Positions 20,233 to 31,257 of a stretch of 64,000 nucleotides of DNA are shown piece by piece. Every line of letters starts with the position of its first letter. The first letter of the stretch is position 1. This DNA is from Symsagittifera roscoffensis. Its lineage: Eukaryota > Xenacoelomorpha > Acoela > Convolutidae. The stretch covers positions 67,241,374 through 67,305,373 of the forward strand of contig NC_087065.1 of the NCBI RefSeq assembly GCF_963678635.1. Direction: 5' to 3'. The notes under the pieces are model-generated. The model was not told where the DNA came from and did no database searches. It saw nothing but the letters and a program-made list of their open reading frames with translations. The position numbers and the translations under genes were made by a program.

Positions 20233-22838
20233 AAATATTGATTTTTCTCCAACTCTTTTTTCTAGTAATCTCCAATCAAAACATAAACCCTTCCCCCGCA
20301 CAGGACCCCAAGATTCATTAGTAACACATTACGATTGTGACGAAAAGGAACAAAAAACACTACACAAATATGCAATAAATCAAGTATCACAATGCAAAAC
20401 AGAACCACAAGCCATAGAAACAACAAATGTAATAGCGAAACTTTATTCAAAAGCCCGAGCAACAACAGTTATAGGATATAAATTCACAGCAACATTTTCT
20501 GAAAAGAAAGTACATTGTTCACAAGTCTCAAATGGAAATAAAAACCGACTTGACCACGAATCATTCTACCAGAGTAATATAGAACGACTTTTACAATTTC
20601 AATCCCGAAGATTGTAAAAACGAGTTACTCAGACTAAATATCACAAAAAATAAAAACACAGATAGAAATTTAGTATATTTCCAAGTTTTTTCAGATTCTG
20701 TACATCAAGCAGAACTTGAAAGATATCAAGGACATATAAAACTAGACGAAAAATATCCATACAACGGCGCACACGGAAGATTAACTAATGACATACACGA
20801 TAAACACTGGATACCACATATTGGTATAAATAACCCATCAAACTGCAAAGCAGACACAAAAAATAAAGGATATCAAGAAATAATGTTTTTCGATTGGAAA
20901 ATACAACTCGAAAAAATACAACTCACACGCGATTTATCAGACAACACAATGATCTATCAAGGAATTAGATTACCTTGTAAAAACGATCAAGGCTATTGTG
21001 ACCCTACAACACGAACACAAGCAACAATTGTTTGGTTCCCCGAAGTTACATGTACAACATTTCAAGTAGCAAAAATACACGCTCGTATTATAAAATTTCA
21101 CGAAAAATATTTTATACAGTCCATTCCATATGAACAAGTAAACCCATCACGAAAACAAAGTTCTAATTTTAGGAACATACACAATATAGAAAATAAATTG
21201 ACACGTTTTCAAATATATCAAGAAACAGAACTTGCATGTAAATACAGAAACCCACTTCACAAAACACAATACTCTGAAATATTAGTTGAATACGAAAAAG
21301 GATTCGACATGACCACTGGAAAAATAAAAATCGACCCATATGCCACAGGTCATCCTCCAAACGAAGGAACATCATATATACCAGTTAATTTTCAAAAAAG
21401 TAAAGGTCAACCCGGTGGACATCTAAAGCCCCATGACACTAGAAGCACACGTTTACAAGAACTATCACTAATGAATAGTACATATTTCGGTAATATCCAC
21501 TATGATATTCACTTAGATATGAAATTAGACTACACAATTAGCCGAATTTTTCAAGAAATGTCACTCTCTGAATTAGAAACACTTCACCAACTATGCGAAT
21601 TAGAAAGAACACAAATCCTACAATCACTTGCATTAGCAGTATTAAAAATACCCTACGCAGGATATTTATTATCAGGCAATAGATCAAATTTTTTAAACTA
21701 TGAAGGAAACATTTTATGGTTTTATACCTGTACCAAAAAAGTATCACCACTATATGTTTTTGAAGATAAACGATGCTATAAAAGAATCCCCATCTTTTAT
21801 AAGAATAAAGTACACTTCGTTGACACACTTTCAAGACGAACCTATTTCTGGGATACCGCAGTCCCATGTGGATCAGAAAATAGCCACAATGTAGTACAAC
21901 TGAACCCTGATGAAGATAAATATTACCTTCTTACCCCATATCCCACATTAATGCAATCACTCAAAAAATTTTCACCTGAAAGCATTAGAGCTATTGTTCG
22001 AAACCCAAATATTGACTTACAATCAATTGGAACATATTCAAAATCCGATATACAACATCACATTAGAACACAACAATTCCAAGAATTATTAACACAAATG
22101 GACACGATACAAAGACAATCAATTGACCAAAACTTACGCAAACTTGCCGAAACAGCAGGATTTGCAGACATTTATACACAAGATTATAGCGGATATTTTA
22201 AAGACATTAAAGACTATATATATCTCAACGGTGAAAAATACCGACCACAAGATATCTCACCTATAAATATTTTTAGCTTTGTTACACTCAAAAAGGAAAT
22301 TCTTGATTTTCTAGGATGGCCCTATTACATCTTAGAAAAATTAACTATTTTATACGCAATGTTTAACTTTATAGGATTTCTTTTCTCACTCTTAAAAGGA
22401 ATCTATAATACATGCGCTATACACACACAAGTAAATAGACAAGCAAGTGTAGCACGCATCTTATTTGCAGGATTTTTTGGAATTTTTTCATCATCAATTA
22501 ACAAAATTTTTTTAGACGCACAAATAAAAGAATACAACACAAAAATAGCAACAAGACAGAACACATATGACGAAGAACATAACAATGTAGACATTACGCC
22601 TACAGCACCACAGTTACCACCCCTACCACATAACCATCCATTATCACTAGTCCCACGAAATTTTCAAAATTTAGCAATAACACATACTCCAAATTTCAGA
22701 CCAACCATATCACAAAGTCCCATTCAACATATAATGACACACAATTCACTAGATGAAAATACATATGAACAAATTATAGAACAACCACATACAACTGCTT
22801 TTCAGTCTCAAAATAATAATTTTTTTAGCCCACGATGA
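20220..22838 (+). pseudogene. Env-like glycoprotein, copy 1, two compensating frameshifts
   Basis: Aligned with the intact 872-aa copy 2 protein. The start is the ATG at 20220 inside the end of the AUG-less ORF. One base is missing in the C-run near 20285-20300 and one is gained near 20594-20598 (an AA/TTT region after CTTTTAC), so about 300 bp are read in the wrong frame and the original frame then resumes. A 651-codon stretch from 20883 is open to the end. Signal peptide, Cys-rich ectodomain and C-terminal membrane anchor are otherwise as in copy 2. Its TGA overlaps the next ATG as ATGA at 22835-22838. Confidence 0.85.
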
Positions 22839-24643
22839 GCCGACAACTTGGATCCCTACACCGCTCAAATTCCCACCCAACCAACCTCAACACTCCAATT
22901 ACAATAATTCCACTTTTTGCTTTCCCGCCACCCGATTTCCCAAACAATAATATAACATCAGGCATGAATTCAGACACTAATTCACATAACTCAGTTTTAT
23001 ACTCCATCTCACAACTCAATAACCCAGATATTGAAACCCCTGATGAATTTGCCGACTCTGAACCATCTCCATCCAATAATTTTCAAACCAATCCCTCAGT
23101 TTTTTCGAAACCCCCTTTTCAACCAATCCCACCATATAACCCACTCCCATCCATTTCTACACCCTCCTATGCTTCACAAGTTACCCCAACCTACTCTTGA
23201 CTTCATTCAGATCGATCATCCAATTCTCCAGACACCCCCCAAATCTCCCAAGAACTAGATAATTTTATCACCTTACAACAACAACCCTTCCACCTTGACA
23301 CCTCAACTATAAACCAGATTTCATCAACCATAGAATCATCAAACCCACCTACCCCTACACCCTCTTCAGCTTATACCGCATCACTAGCACCATCATCCAC
23401 ATCCACCGAATCATCACTTAGCACTAATAGAGCTTACCGCACTTTCAAAAAAAAATTCCCAAACCATCCATTTCCAACAAAACCAGGAATAGCCCGTGAA
23501 TATATTAATCACCCAAATCACACTAACACGAAAGATTTTTTAGCAATCACCCTACCTTCATTTCCACAATATACTTTGAACACTCCTAACGACACTAACG
23601 ACACACGTAGTTTTGTAGATGAACAAGTTTTAATGCCTACACTTCATTGGACATCATATTATCATTTTACTAACCCCCTTTGCCTACCTTTATCTAATAC
23701 TCACATCGATATAGAACGAAATCAAGATATGCTATATCGACTCACTACACCACTAACACATAGACAATTTACTAACATCGGATATAAAAAATCACTAAAA
23801 ACATACACTGCACCCCGAGCTAACGAATATACGCTAGAATATTACGATCATAACATCATCCGAACTAACCAAGACCAATTTTTAGATGATGATCGCTTCG
23901 CTAACCCACAAATCACAGAAAAAATTTTCATCAAAACACCATATGTTTTTACACTCAATATATTTGATCGCAAATTCGACCACATCATTTCTGAAGCACT
24001 AACCGACACACAAGCTTACGAAAGTTTTAAAGAAAGATTTCAATTATTTTCACTAACCTTTCATTTCCTTGCACCACATGAACGAGATTTGCACTGCTCA
24101 CACGACATTATGTTACGCACTAAACAAACCCACACATATACATATTACCGCTTTATACAAAATCACTTTGACCTACACACTCCATCAAGACAACCACACC
24201 ATCGTTTTCAATTTATTAACTCTAAATACACATCACCATTTTTTCTTAACTTCACATATTGCATTAAAGATACTAACCTTCACGGTATTCTTCGCAATTA
24301 TGATCCCATAACCCAAATGTATATTTTTTGTCCCATCACAAAGACCTTCAACGCAGAAGAATCCAGACCCTTCCTTATCCCACATGAATTTGTTCAACCT
24401 ATAGAAATCCCCATATTAGAATTCATCCACAACACTAAATATAACCACAAATTATATAATCTCATCCAAAATACACCTTATGAGTTTGCAGTTGGCACTG
24501 AAGAACTAAAAACCATTAAAGCACTTCAATTGCTTTGGCCACTGCTTCAAACTAAAAACATCATTCGCATACTAGCAAAGTTACTAACAAATTCCGACAT
24601 AATCCACGACATCTTCCCCCACGGTTTTTTCCCCGACGACTAA
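22835..24643 (+). pseudogene. 602-codon ORF X after env, copy 1, with one premature TGA
   Basis: Starts on the ATGA overlap with env. One frame runs to TAA at 24641-24643, broken only by TGA at 23198-23200 where copy 2 has TCA. N-terminal half (about residues 1-240) is Pro/Ser/Thr/Asn-rich and probably disordered. The C-terminal part (about 265-602) looks globular, with many aromatic residues (HWTSYYHFTNPLCLPLS, LHCSHDIML, FPHGFFPDD). The C-terminal domain differs from copy 2 at only about 15 of 336 residues. I see no membrane segment, signal peptide or known family motif. Confidence 0.75.
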
Positions 24644-24646
24644 CAG

Positions 24647-24733
24647 GTAAGTATAATTTATACATATTCTTAACTAATAAATTTAAAATAAAACACTAAC
24701 CATTCTTTATCCATGTTTTATTTAGATTTTTAG
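24647..24733 (+). other. Candidate 87-nt intron directly after ORF X stop, copy 1
   Basis: The stop codon is followed by CAG|GTAAGTAT, a perfect donor. An acceptor TTTTTAG lies at 24727-24733 (another AG at 24725). Copy 2 has the same donor (29449-29444 on minus) and an acceptor giving exactly 87 nt. Conserved length and sites support a genuine 3'UTR intron. Confidence 0.55.
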
Positions 24734-26238
24734 TCTTCATCTCACGATCATCTGCAAAATACAATAAAGAAAAATAAAAAATCGAAAACTTCTTCAAATT
24801 CTTAAAAACTCTATTAATATTTTACACTAGATAAATTCAATAAAATTCATACCAATGTAGTAAATTGATTTATAAATTATTTCCCTAAAAGCAGTAATTC
24901 TAATAATGATGAAAATTTGTAACTTAATTTTTCCCCAAAACTAGCAGTAAAATTGAAATTCTATGTAGTAAATTGATAAAACGCAAATGCAGTACTAACC
25001 TTTTGATATTTTCATTCACTCGCACAAGAATTCTATCCAAACTCGCACAAGCTCGCCCACGAAGAATTGTTTAAATAATGAATTTCAGTTTTAAGTTTTC
25101 ACACTCAGCAACTCTAACACACGATAACAAGTTTCAAACTTTCCTTTAACCCGGTTGGAAAGGAATTATATACTAAACAAAACTAACCAATGCAGCTTAC
25201 TAAACACCACAACACATAGAATAACAGCATGACTAAGAAAAGGAAACCAACGGTACCCAAACCGGATTAACCCAGTTTAAAACTGGATAATTTATTCTTT
25301 TGAAGACTATTATAAAGTCTAAGAAAGAAATAATAAAACACAAAAAAGTCGAAAGACAAACCCATACCAAAAACAATTTGATTTTTGAAAAAAGGACACA
25401 ACCAACGAAACATAAGAAAAACCACAATAAACTAAACATAAAACGTTATCACATAACAGGACCTCTCACAGAAACCGCACAAAATCATACTCCCACTCCT
25501 GGCCTAACCCACCAGAGAGGACGTCCTGAGCATGCTCTATAGCCGGCCTAACCCACCGCGCTACATCCACGCTTTGTGACCACACTCCTATTTTTAATAA
25601 GAGGTACTCAAGGGTGAGTAACTCTTCAAAATAACCGAACTAAAACAAAAAGCTTTTGTGAAAACAACTAACCAAAATCATAATTAAAACACCAAACTAA
25701 TAAAAATTTTATAAAATGTAAATTATACCTTGCAGTATATAGATCAGCATACAACACCAAAGACGAACATCCAAAGACGAAATGACCCCAATACACTCGA
25801 AAAAGAATGGCCAACCACAATCAATATGCCGCCCACAATCACAACTCAAAGGATTTAGAGTACGACTTGACTTCGCAGAAAAGGACTTCATTGAACTAGA
25901 CCAATGACCACCTCGATGTTCAAGTATACGTACAGATCCGAGTAACCAGGCATCCCCTCCACGCACAATCTCCACGCCATTCCCAGACAAGGTCAAACAC
26001 AAAGAAGTTCTCTACATGAAACGAAAAAACCTGTCATAGCCAACCATTCTGAAATCAGATTTGAGTTTGTTGCGAAAACCCAGTCGTTGTCATGAGAAGA
26101 CACAACGATTGAACCTGGAACTTCTCTAACAAGAGAACCCAGACGAAATATGATGTTCGCCAAAAACCAACGTTCATCATCCATCCTTTGAATTACAGAA
26201 AGACTATTCTAAAAAAAACTCTGTAAAAACCGGATGGG
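24734..26238 (+). other. Long 3' region of copy 1
   Basis: About 1.5 kb without a supported sense ORF. A hairpin-forming stretch (GAGGTACTC ... GAGTAACTC) lies near 25600-25625. A GC-richer island at 25495-25580 holds two GGCCTAACCCACC copies and the palindromes AGGACGTCCT and GAGCATGCTC. Antisense open stretches (25233-25439, 25709-26002, 25993-26184) are not convincing because copy 2 diverges and has indels. The last bases before the LTR (AAAAACCGGATGGG) are the polypurine-tract position, though not purely purine. Confidence 0.5.
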
Positions 26239-26648
26239 TGGAACCTGATCTAAACTACATTTTATGATTGGATAAATTAGATATTTTACCACTGTAAAGT
26301 ATTTAATATTAACCAATCATGATCCATCAAACTAACAACCCACTTATTTGTAAGTGCTGGAATTACTTGTAATTTCAGCACCAGAGAGATTTGAATTTAA
26401 CTTAGAAATTAGTTGACTCTCCAAGAAGACTTCAGCAGCCGCAATAAACCAGTATACCCTAGATCTATTGAGCCTAGCAGAGACTAGTTAAACACCCTGA
26501 GACTAGATAGTATAAGAGTAAGATTAGGATCGGTATTAGACTAAGAAGTTGCACGAATCTATCCGGCCGAAAATAAGATAGCGTGACGAGCAGACGGTGT
26601 ACCCTATCCGAAATTACTCTATGAGTTAACCACATCGGTCCTAACTCA
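26239..26648 (+). repeat. 3' LTR of copy 1
   Basis: 410 bp, identical in span and ends to the 5' LTR apart from two single-base differences. It is followed immediately by the CTTG target duplication. Confidence 0.95.
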
Positions 26649-26652
26649 CTTG
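26649..26652. repeat. Target site duplication CTTG, right of copy 1
   Basis: Partner of the CTTG at 8151-8154. It confirms that copy 1 is one complete insertion. Confidence 0.85.
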
Positions 26653-27418
26653 CCTTGAAGAGCAGAACAATTTATAGAGCAGACTTTGGTTCGTGGGGCA
26701 GAATTGAGAGCCGCTTGACAAATTTATGAGAGAAAAAAAAACACCGAAATTTGATATGTTGTTTTTCTTTGAAATCTCAGGGTATAACTTTTTTCCAGAC
26801 CACTTAACGGTAGCCTCTTACCAGCTCCTTTTAAATGGCGTGGACAAAAATTTCACACTGATGTTTGTTCATAGTTGGCAAAGTTGAACCAACTTTCTGG
26901 CTATTCTGCAGCAAAATTCAATCTTTTTTGTATAACAAGTTCAAAACTGTAAAAGTTTACTTCTAAATAACTCATTATCTATCACGCTTCATACAAAAAA
27001 TGATCTTTCTGGTGGGTGGAAAGACCGAATTCGCGAAAATAAAAATCAGCCAGTCTAAAATTTGGAAAGAAAGTAAACATTTCCAGTGACTTGAGTATTG
27101 ATAATGGCCGATTATAAAAATGGCAGAAATATGCTAAAATTTTCAAATTGTCATTGACCGCCGCAAAATTGGGACAAATTTTATATTTCAAGGGTTTTGT
27201 AAAGAATGAAGCAAAAAATTGCTTCATTTAATTCATTTTAATTGAATATGGCAATTGCTTTTTTTTAAATTGACTTTCGGCTAAATTTGTTTTCGGTCTT
27301 TTGCGCACACGTTTTTTCGCGCATTCGGTCCTTTGCGCATGAGAATAGCCCCCTTTGGTGCAGTTGTAAACATTATTTATAGAATATAGCTCCAAACTCC
27401 GTTCCGCCCTAAAAATAG
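26653..27418. other. Spacer between the two giant elements
   Basis: About 770 bp of AT-rich DNA between the two 3' LTRs. There is no supported ORF; the 81-aa minus-strand stretch at 26982-27227 looks fortuitous. A short repeat, TTCGGTC-TTTGCGCA, occurs twice near 27291-27345. It is neither element's sequence and is presumably the original host DNA. Confidence 0.6.
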
Positions 27419-27422
27419 ATAG
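27419..27422. repeat. Target site duplication ATAG, left of copy 2
   Basis: ATAG directly precedes the copy 2 LTR and matches 46343-46346. Confidence 0.85.
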
Positions 27423-27832
27423 TGAGTTAGGACCGATGTGGTTAACTCATAGAGTAATTTCGGATAGGGTACACCGTCTGCTCGTCACGCTATCTTATTT
27501 TCGGCCGGATAGATTCGTGCAACTTCTTAGTCTAATACCGATCCTAATCTTACTCTTATACTATCTAGTCTCAGGTTGTTTAACTAGTCTCTGCTAGGCT
27601 CAATAGATCTAGGGTATACTGGTTTATTGCGGCTGCTGAAGTGCTCGGGAGAGTCCAACTAATTTCTAAGTTAAATTCAAATCTCTCTGGTGCTGAAATT
27701 ACAAGTAACTTCAGCACTTACAAATAAGTGGGTTGTTAGTTAGATGGATCATGATTGGTTAATATTAAATACTTTACATTGGTAAAACATTTAATTTATC
27801 CAATCATAAAATATAGTTTAGATCAGGTTCCA
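27423..27832 (-). repeat. 3' LTR of copy 2
   Basis: 410 bp on the minus strand. It matches the 5' LTR at 45933-46342 except for T/A in GGTTTATTGCGG against GGTTTAATGCGG. Relative to copy 1 LTRs it differs at roughly fifteen sites, mostly in the outer half. Confidence 0.95.
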
Positions 27833-29362
27833 CCCATCCGGGTTTTACAGAGTTTTTTAGAACAGTTCTTTTGTAATTCAAGGATGGATGATGGACATTG
27901 GTATTTGGTGAACATCATAATTTTCTTCCGCTTCTTCTTTGTTAAAGAAGTTTCAGGAAGCTGGAGTTAGGGGCATAAGACGTTGTGTTCTTCTTGTGAC
28001 AACGACTGAGTCTCTGCAACAAAATCAATTCTGCTTTCAGAATGGTTGGCTATGTCAGGTTTTTCTGTTCTTCGGGGAGAACTTCTTTTGTGTCTGATCT
28101 AGCTTGGGAATGGCGTGGAGATTGTGCGTGGAGGGGATGCCTGGTTACTCGGATCTGTACGTACACTTGGGTCATCGAGGTGGTCATTGGTCTAGTTCAA
28201 TGAAGTCCTTTTCTGCGAGGTCAAGTCGTACTCTAAATCCTTTGAGTTGTGATTGTGAGCGGCATATTGATTGTAGTTGGTCATTCTCTCTCGAGTGTGG
28301 TGGGGTCGTTTTGTCTTTTGATGTTCGTCCTTGGTGTTGTATTCTGATCTATGTATTGCATCATGTGATTTTACATTTTATAAAACTTTTATTAGTTTAA
28401 TATTTTTTAATAATGATTTTAGTTAGTTGTTTTCACAAAAGCTTTTTGTTTTAGTTCGGTTATTTTGAAGAGTTACTCACACTTGAGTAGCTCTTATTAA
28501 AAATAGTGGTGTGGTCACAAAGCGTGGATGTAGCGCGGTGGGTTAGGCCGGCTATAGAGCATGCTCAGGACGTCCTTCCTGGTGGGTTAGGCCAGGAGTG
28601 GGAGTATGATTTCATGCGGTTTTTGTGAGGGGTCCTGTTATGTGACAACGTTTTATGTTGGGTTTGTTGTGGTCTTACTTATGTTTTGTTGGTTGTGTCC
28701 TTTTTTCAAAAATCAAATTGTTTGTGGTATGGGTTTGTCTTTCGACTTTTTTGTGTTTTATTATTTCTTTCTTAGACTTTATAATAGTCTTCAAAAGAAT
28801 AAATTATCCAGTTTTAAACTGGGTTAATCCGGTTTGGGTACCGTTGGTTTCCTTTTCTAAGTCATGCTGTTATTCTATGATTTGTGGTATTTAGTAAGCT
28901 GCGTTGGTTAGTTTTGTTTAGTATATGATTCCTTTCCAACCGGGTTAAAGGAAAGTTTGAAACATGTTATTATATGTTAGAGTTGTTGAGTGTGAAAACT
29001 TGAAACTGAAATTCATTATTTTAAACAATTCTTCGTGGGCGAGCTGTGCGAGTGTGGATAGAATTTCTGTGCGAATGAATGAAAATATCAAAAGGTTAGT
29101 ACTGCATTTGCATTTATTTAATTTACTAACATAGAATTTAGAAATTTACTGCTAGTCATGGGGGAATATTAAGATACAAATTTTCATCATAATTAGATTT
29201 ACTGCTTGTGGGGGAAAATTTTAGAAATGAATTTACTGCATTGGTATTAAATTTATAAATTTATAAGTGTAAGAGATTAATAGAATTTTTGAAATCTGTT
29301 TGATGAAATTTGCGATTTTTATTTGTCTTTTGTGGTTTTTGTAGGTGATCGTCGGATGAAGG
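27833..29362 (-). other. Long 3' region of copy 2
   Basis: The counterpart of 24734-26238, with visibly more substitutions and indels than the coding parts. It keeps the structured island near 28515-28605 (two GGTGGGTTAGGCC copies, palindromes GAGCATGCTC and AGGACGTCCT, and a CCTGG...CCAGG hairpin) and the stem pair near 28470-28495. Plus-strand ORFs here (28104-28400, 28606-28894) are antisense to the element and not supported. The sequence before the LTR is AAAACCCGGATGGG. Confidence 0.5.
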
Positions 29363-29449
29363 CTAAAAATCTAAAGAAAACATGAATAAGGTATGGTGAG
29401 TTTTTTAATATTTTAATTAGTTAGTAATATTCATTTAATTCATACTTAC
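29363..29449 (-). other. Candidate 87-nt intron directly after ORF X stop, copy 2
   Basis: On the minus strand, TAACAG|GTAAGTAT follows the stop and TTTTTAG closes the interval. Length, donor and acceptor match copy 1. Confidence 0.55.
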
Positions 29450-29452
29450 CTG

Positions 29453-31257
29453 TTAGTCGTCGGGGAAAAAACCGTGGGGGAAGATGTCGTGAATTAGTTC
29501 TGAAGTTGTTAGTAGTTTAGCTAAGATGCGGATGATATTTTTAGTCTGAAGCAGTGGCCAAAGCAATTGGAGTGCCTTGATAGTGGTTAGTTCTTCAGTG
29601 CCAACTGCAAACTCATAAGGTGTGTTTTGGATTAGATTATATAATTTGTGATTGAATTTAGTGTTGTGGATGAATTCTAAAATTGGGATTTCTATAGGTT
29701 GTACAAACTCGTGCGGGATAAGGAAGGGTCGGGATTCTTCGGCGTTGAAGGTCTTGGTGATGGGACAGAAGATGTACATTTGGGTTATGGGGTCATAATT
29801 ACGAAGAATACCATGGAGGTTAGTGTCTTTAATACAATATGTGAAATTTAGGAAAAATGGTGAAGTGTATTTGGAATTAATGAATTGAAAACGATGGTGT
29901 GGTTGTCTAGAGGGTGTGTGTAGGTCAAAGTGATTTTGGATGAAGCGATAATAACTATATGTGTGGGTTTGTTTAGTGCGCAACATAATATCGTGTGAGC
30001 AGTGTAAATCTCTTTCGTGTGGTGCAAGGAAATGAAAGGTTAGTGAAAATATTTGGAAGCGTTCTTTAAAACTTTCGTATGCTTGTGTGTCTGTTAGTGC
30101 TTCTGAAATAATGTGATCAAACTTTCGGTCGAAGATGTTTAGTGTGAATGTATATGGTGTCTTGATGAAAAATTTCTCGGTAATTTGTGGATTAGCGAAG
30201 CGATCGTCGTCTAAGAATTGATCTTGGTTAGCTCTGATGATGTTGTGATCATAGTATTCGAGTGTATATTCGTTAGCTCTAGGTGCAGTGTGTGTTTTTA
30301 GTGATTTTTTATATCCAACGTAAGTAAATTGTCTAGCGGTTAGTGGTGTAGTGAGTCTATATAGCATGTCCGTATTTCGCTCTATATCGATGTGAGTGTT
30401 AGATAAAGGTAAGCAAAGAGGGTTAGTAAAATGATAATATGAGGTCCAAGAGAGAGTGGGCATTAAAACGTATTCATCTACAAAGTTGCGTGTTTCGTTA
30501 GTGTCGTGGGGGGTGTTTAAGGTGTATTGTGGGAATGAGGGTAAGGTGATGGCTAAAAATTCTTTTGTGTTAGTATGTTTGGGGTGGTTGATGTATTCAC
30601 GGGCTGTTCCTGGTTTTGCTGGGAAAGGATGGTTGGGGAACTTTCTTTTAAAAGTGCGGTAAGCTCTATTAGTGTTGAGTGAAGATTCAGTTGATGTGGA
30701 TGATGGTGCTAATGATTCAGTATAATTTGAAGAGGGTGTAGGGGTAGGGGGGTTGGATGAATTTATAGTGGAGGAGATTTGGTTTATGGTTGGGGTATTA
30801 AGGTGGTAGGGTTGTTGTTGAAGGGTAATAAAATTATCTAGCTCTGGGAGATTCGGGGGGTGTCTGGAGAATGAGATGATTCGTCAGAATGGTATGAGGA
30901 GTAGGTTGGGGTAACTTGGGAAGCATAAGAGGGTGTGGGAGTGATTGGGTCAGGGTTATTGGATAATATGGGTTGAAAAGGGGGTTGAGAAAAATTAGAA
31001 GAGTTATGAAAATTATTGGATGGGGATGGTTCTGAGTCGGCAAATTCATCGGGGGTTTCAATATTCGGGTTATTGAGTTGTGAGATGGAATATAAAACTG
31101 AGATGTGTGAATTAGTGTCGGAATTCATGCCTGATGTTACATTACTAGATGGAAAATCGGGTGGCGGAAAAGCAAAAAGTGGTATTATTGGGATTGGAGA
31201 GGTAAGATTGGTTGGGTGGGAATTTGATCGGTGTAGTGATCCAAGTTGGCGGCTCAT
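29453..31257 (-). pseudogene. ORF X after env, copy 2, with a 1-nt deletion
   Basis: Begins on the ATGA overlap with env (31254-31257). The N-terminal 139 codons are open. A base lost in CCCAGAGCTAG near 30841-30848 (CCCAAGAACTAG in copy 1) brings TAG at 30838-30840 into frame. The rest continues in the shifted frame, including an open 336-codon C-terminal domain (30463 to 29453). Pro/Ser/Thr-rich N-terminus, then an aromatic-rich globular C-terminus almost identical to copy 1. The two copies are broken at different sites, so the parent had one long ORF. Function unknown. Confidence 0.75.

Larger units (their letters stand above)
8155..26648 (+). mobile_element. Giant Ty3/Gypsy-type LTR retroelement with env, copy 1 (defective)
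   Basis: An 18,494-bp element bounded by two 410-bp LTRs that differ at two positions by eye. It is flanked by the 4-bp direct repeat CTTG (8151-8154 and 26649-26652). Order: LTR, primer site, 77-aa ORF, leader, 155-aa ORF, Gag-Pol, two small membrane ORFs, AUG-less ORF, Env, 602-codon ORF, 3' region, LTR. The Pol order PR-RT-RH-IN, a DD35E integrase, a GPY-like C-terminus and a 4-bp target duplication fit Ty3/Gypsy rather than Copia. Usual Gypsy elements are about 5-9 kb, so this is unusually long. Compared with copy 2 it carries a deletion of about 430 bp in pol and several stops and frameshifts, so it cannot be autonomous. Confidence 0.95.

Noticed and set aside
25233-26184. Antisense genes in the 3' region of copy 1 and the counterparts at 28104-28894
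   Set aside because: Frames are broken by indels and about 10-25% divergence between copies; no conserved start or stop.
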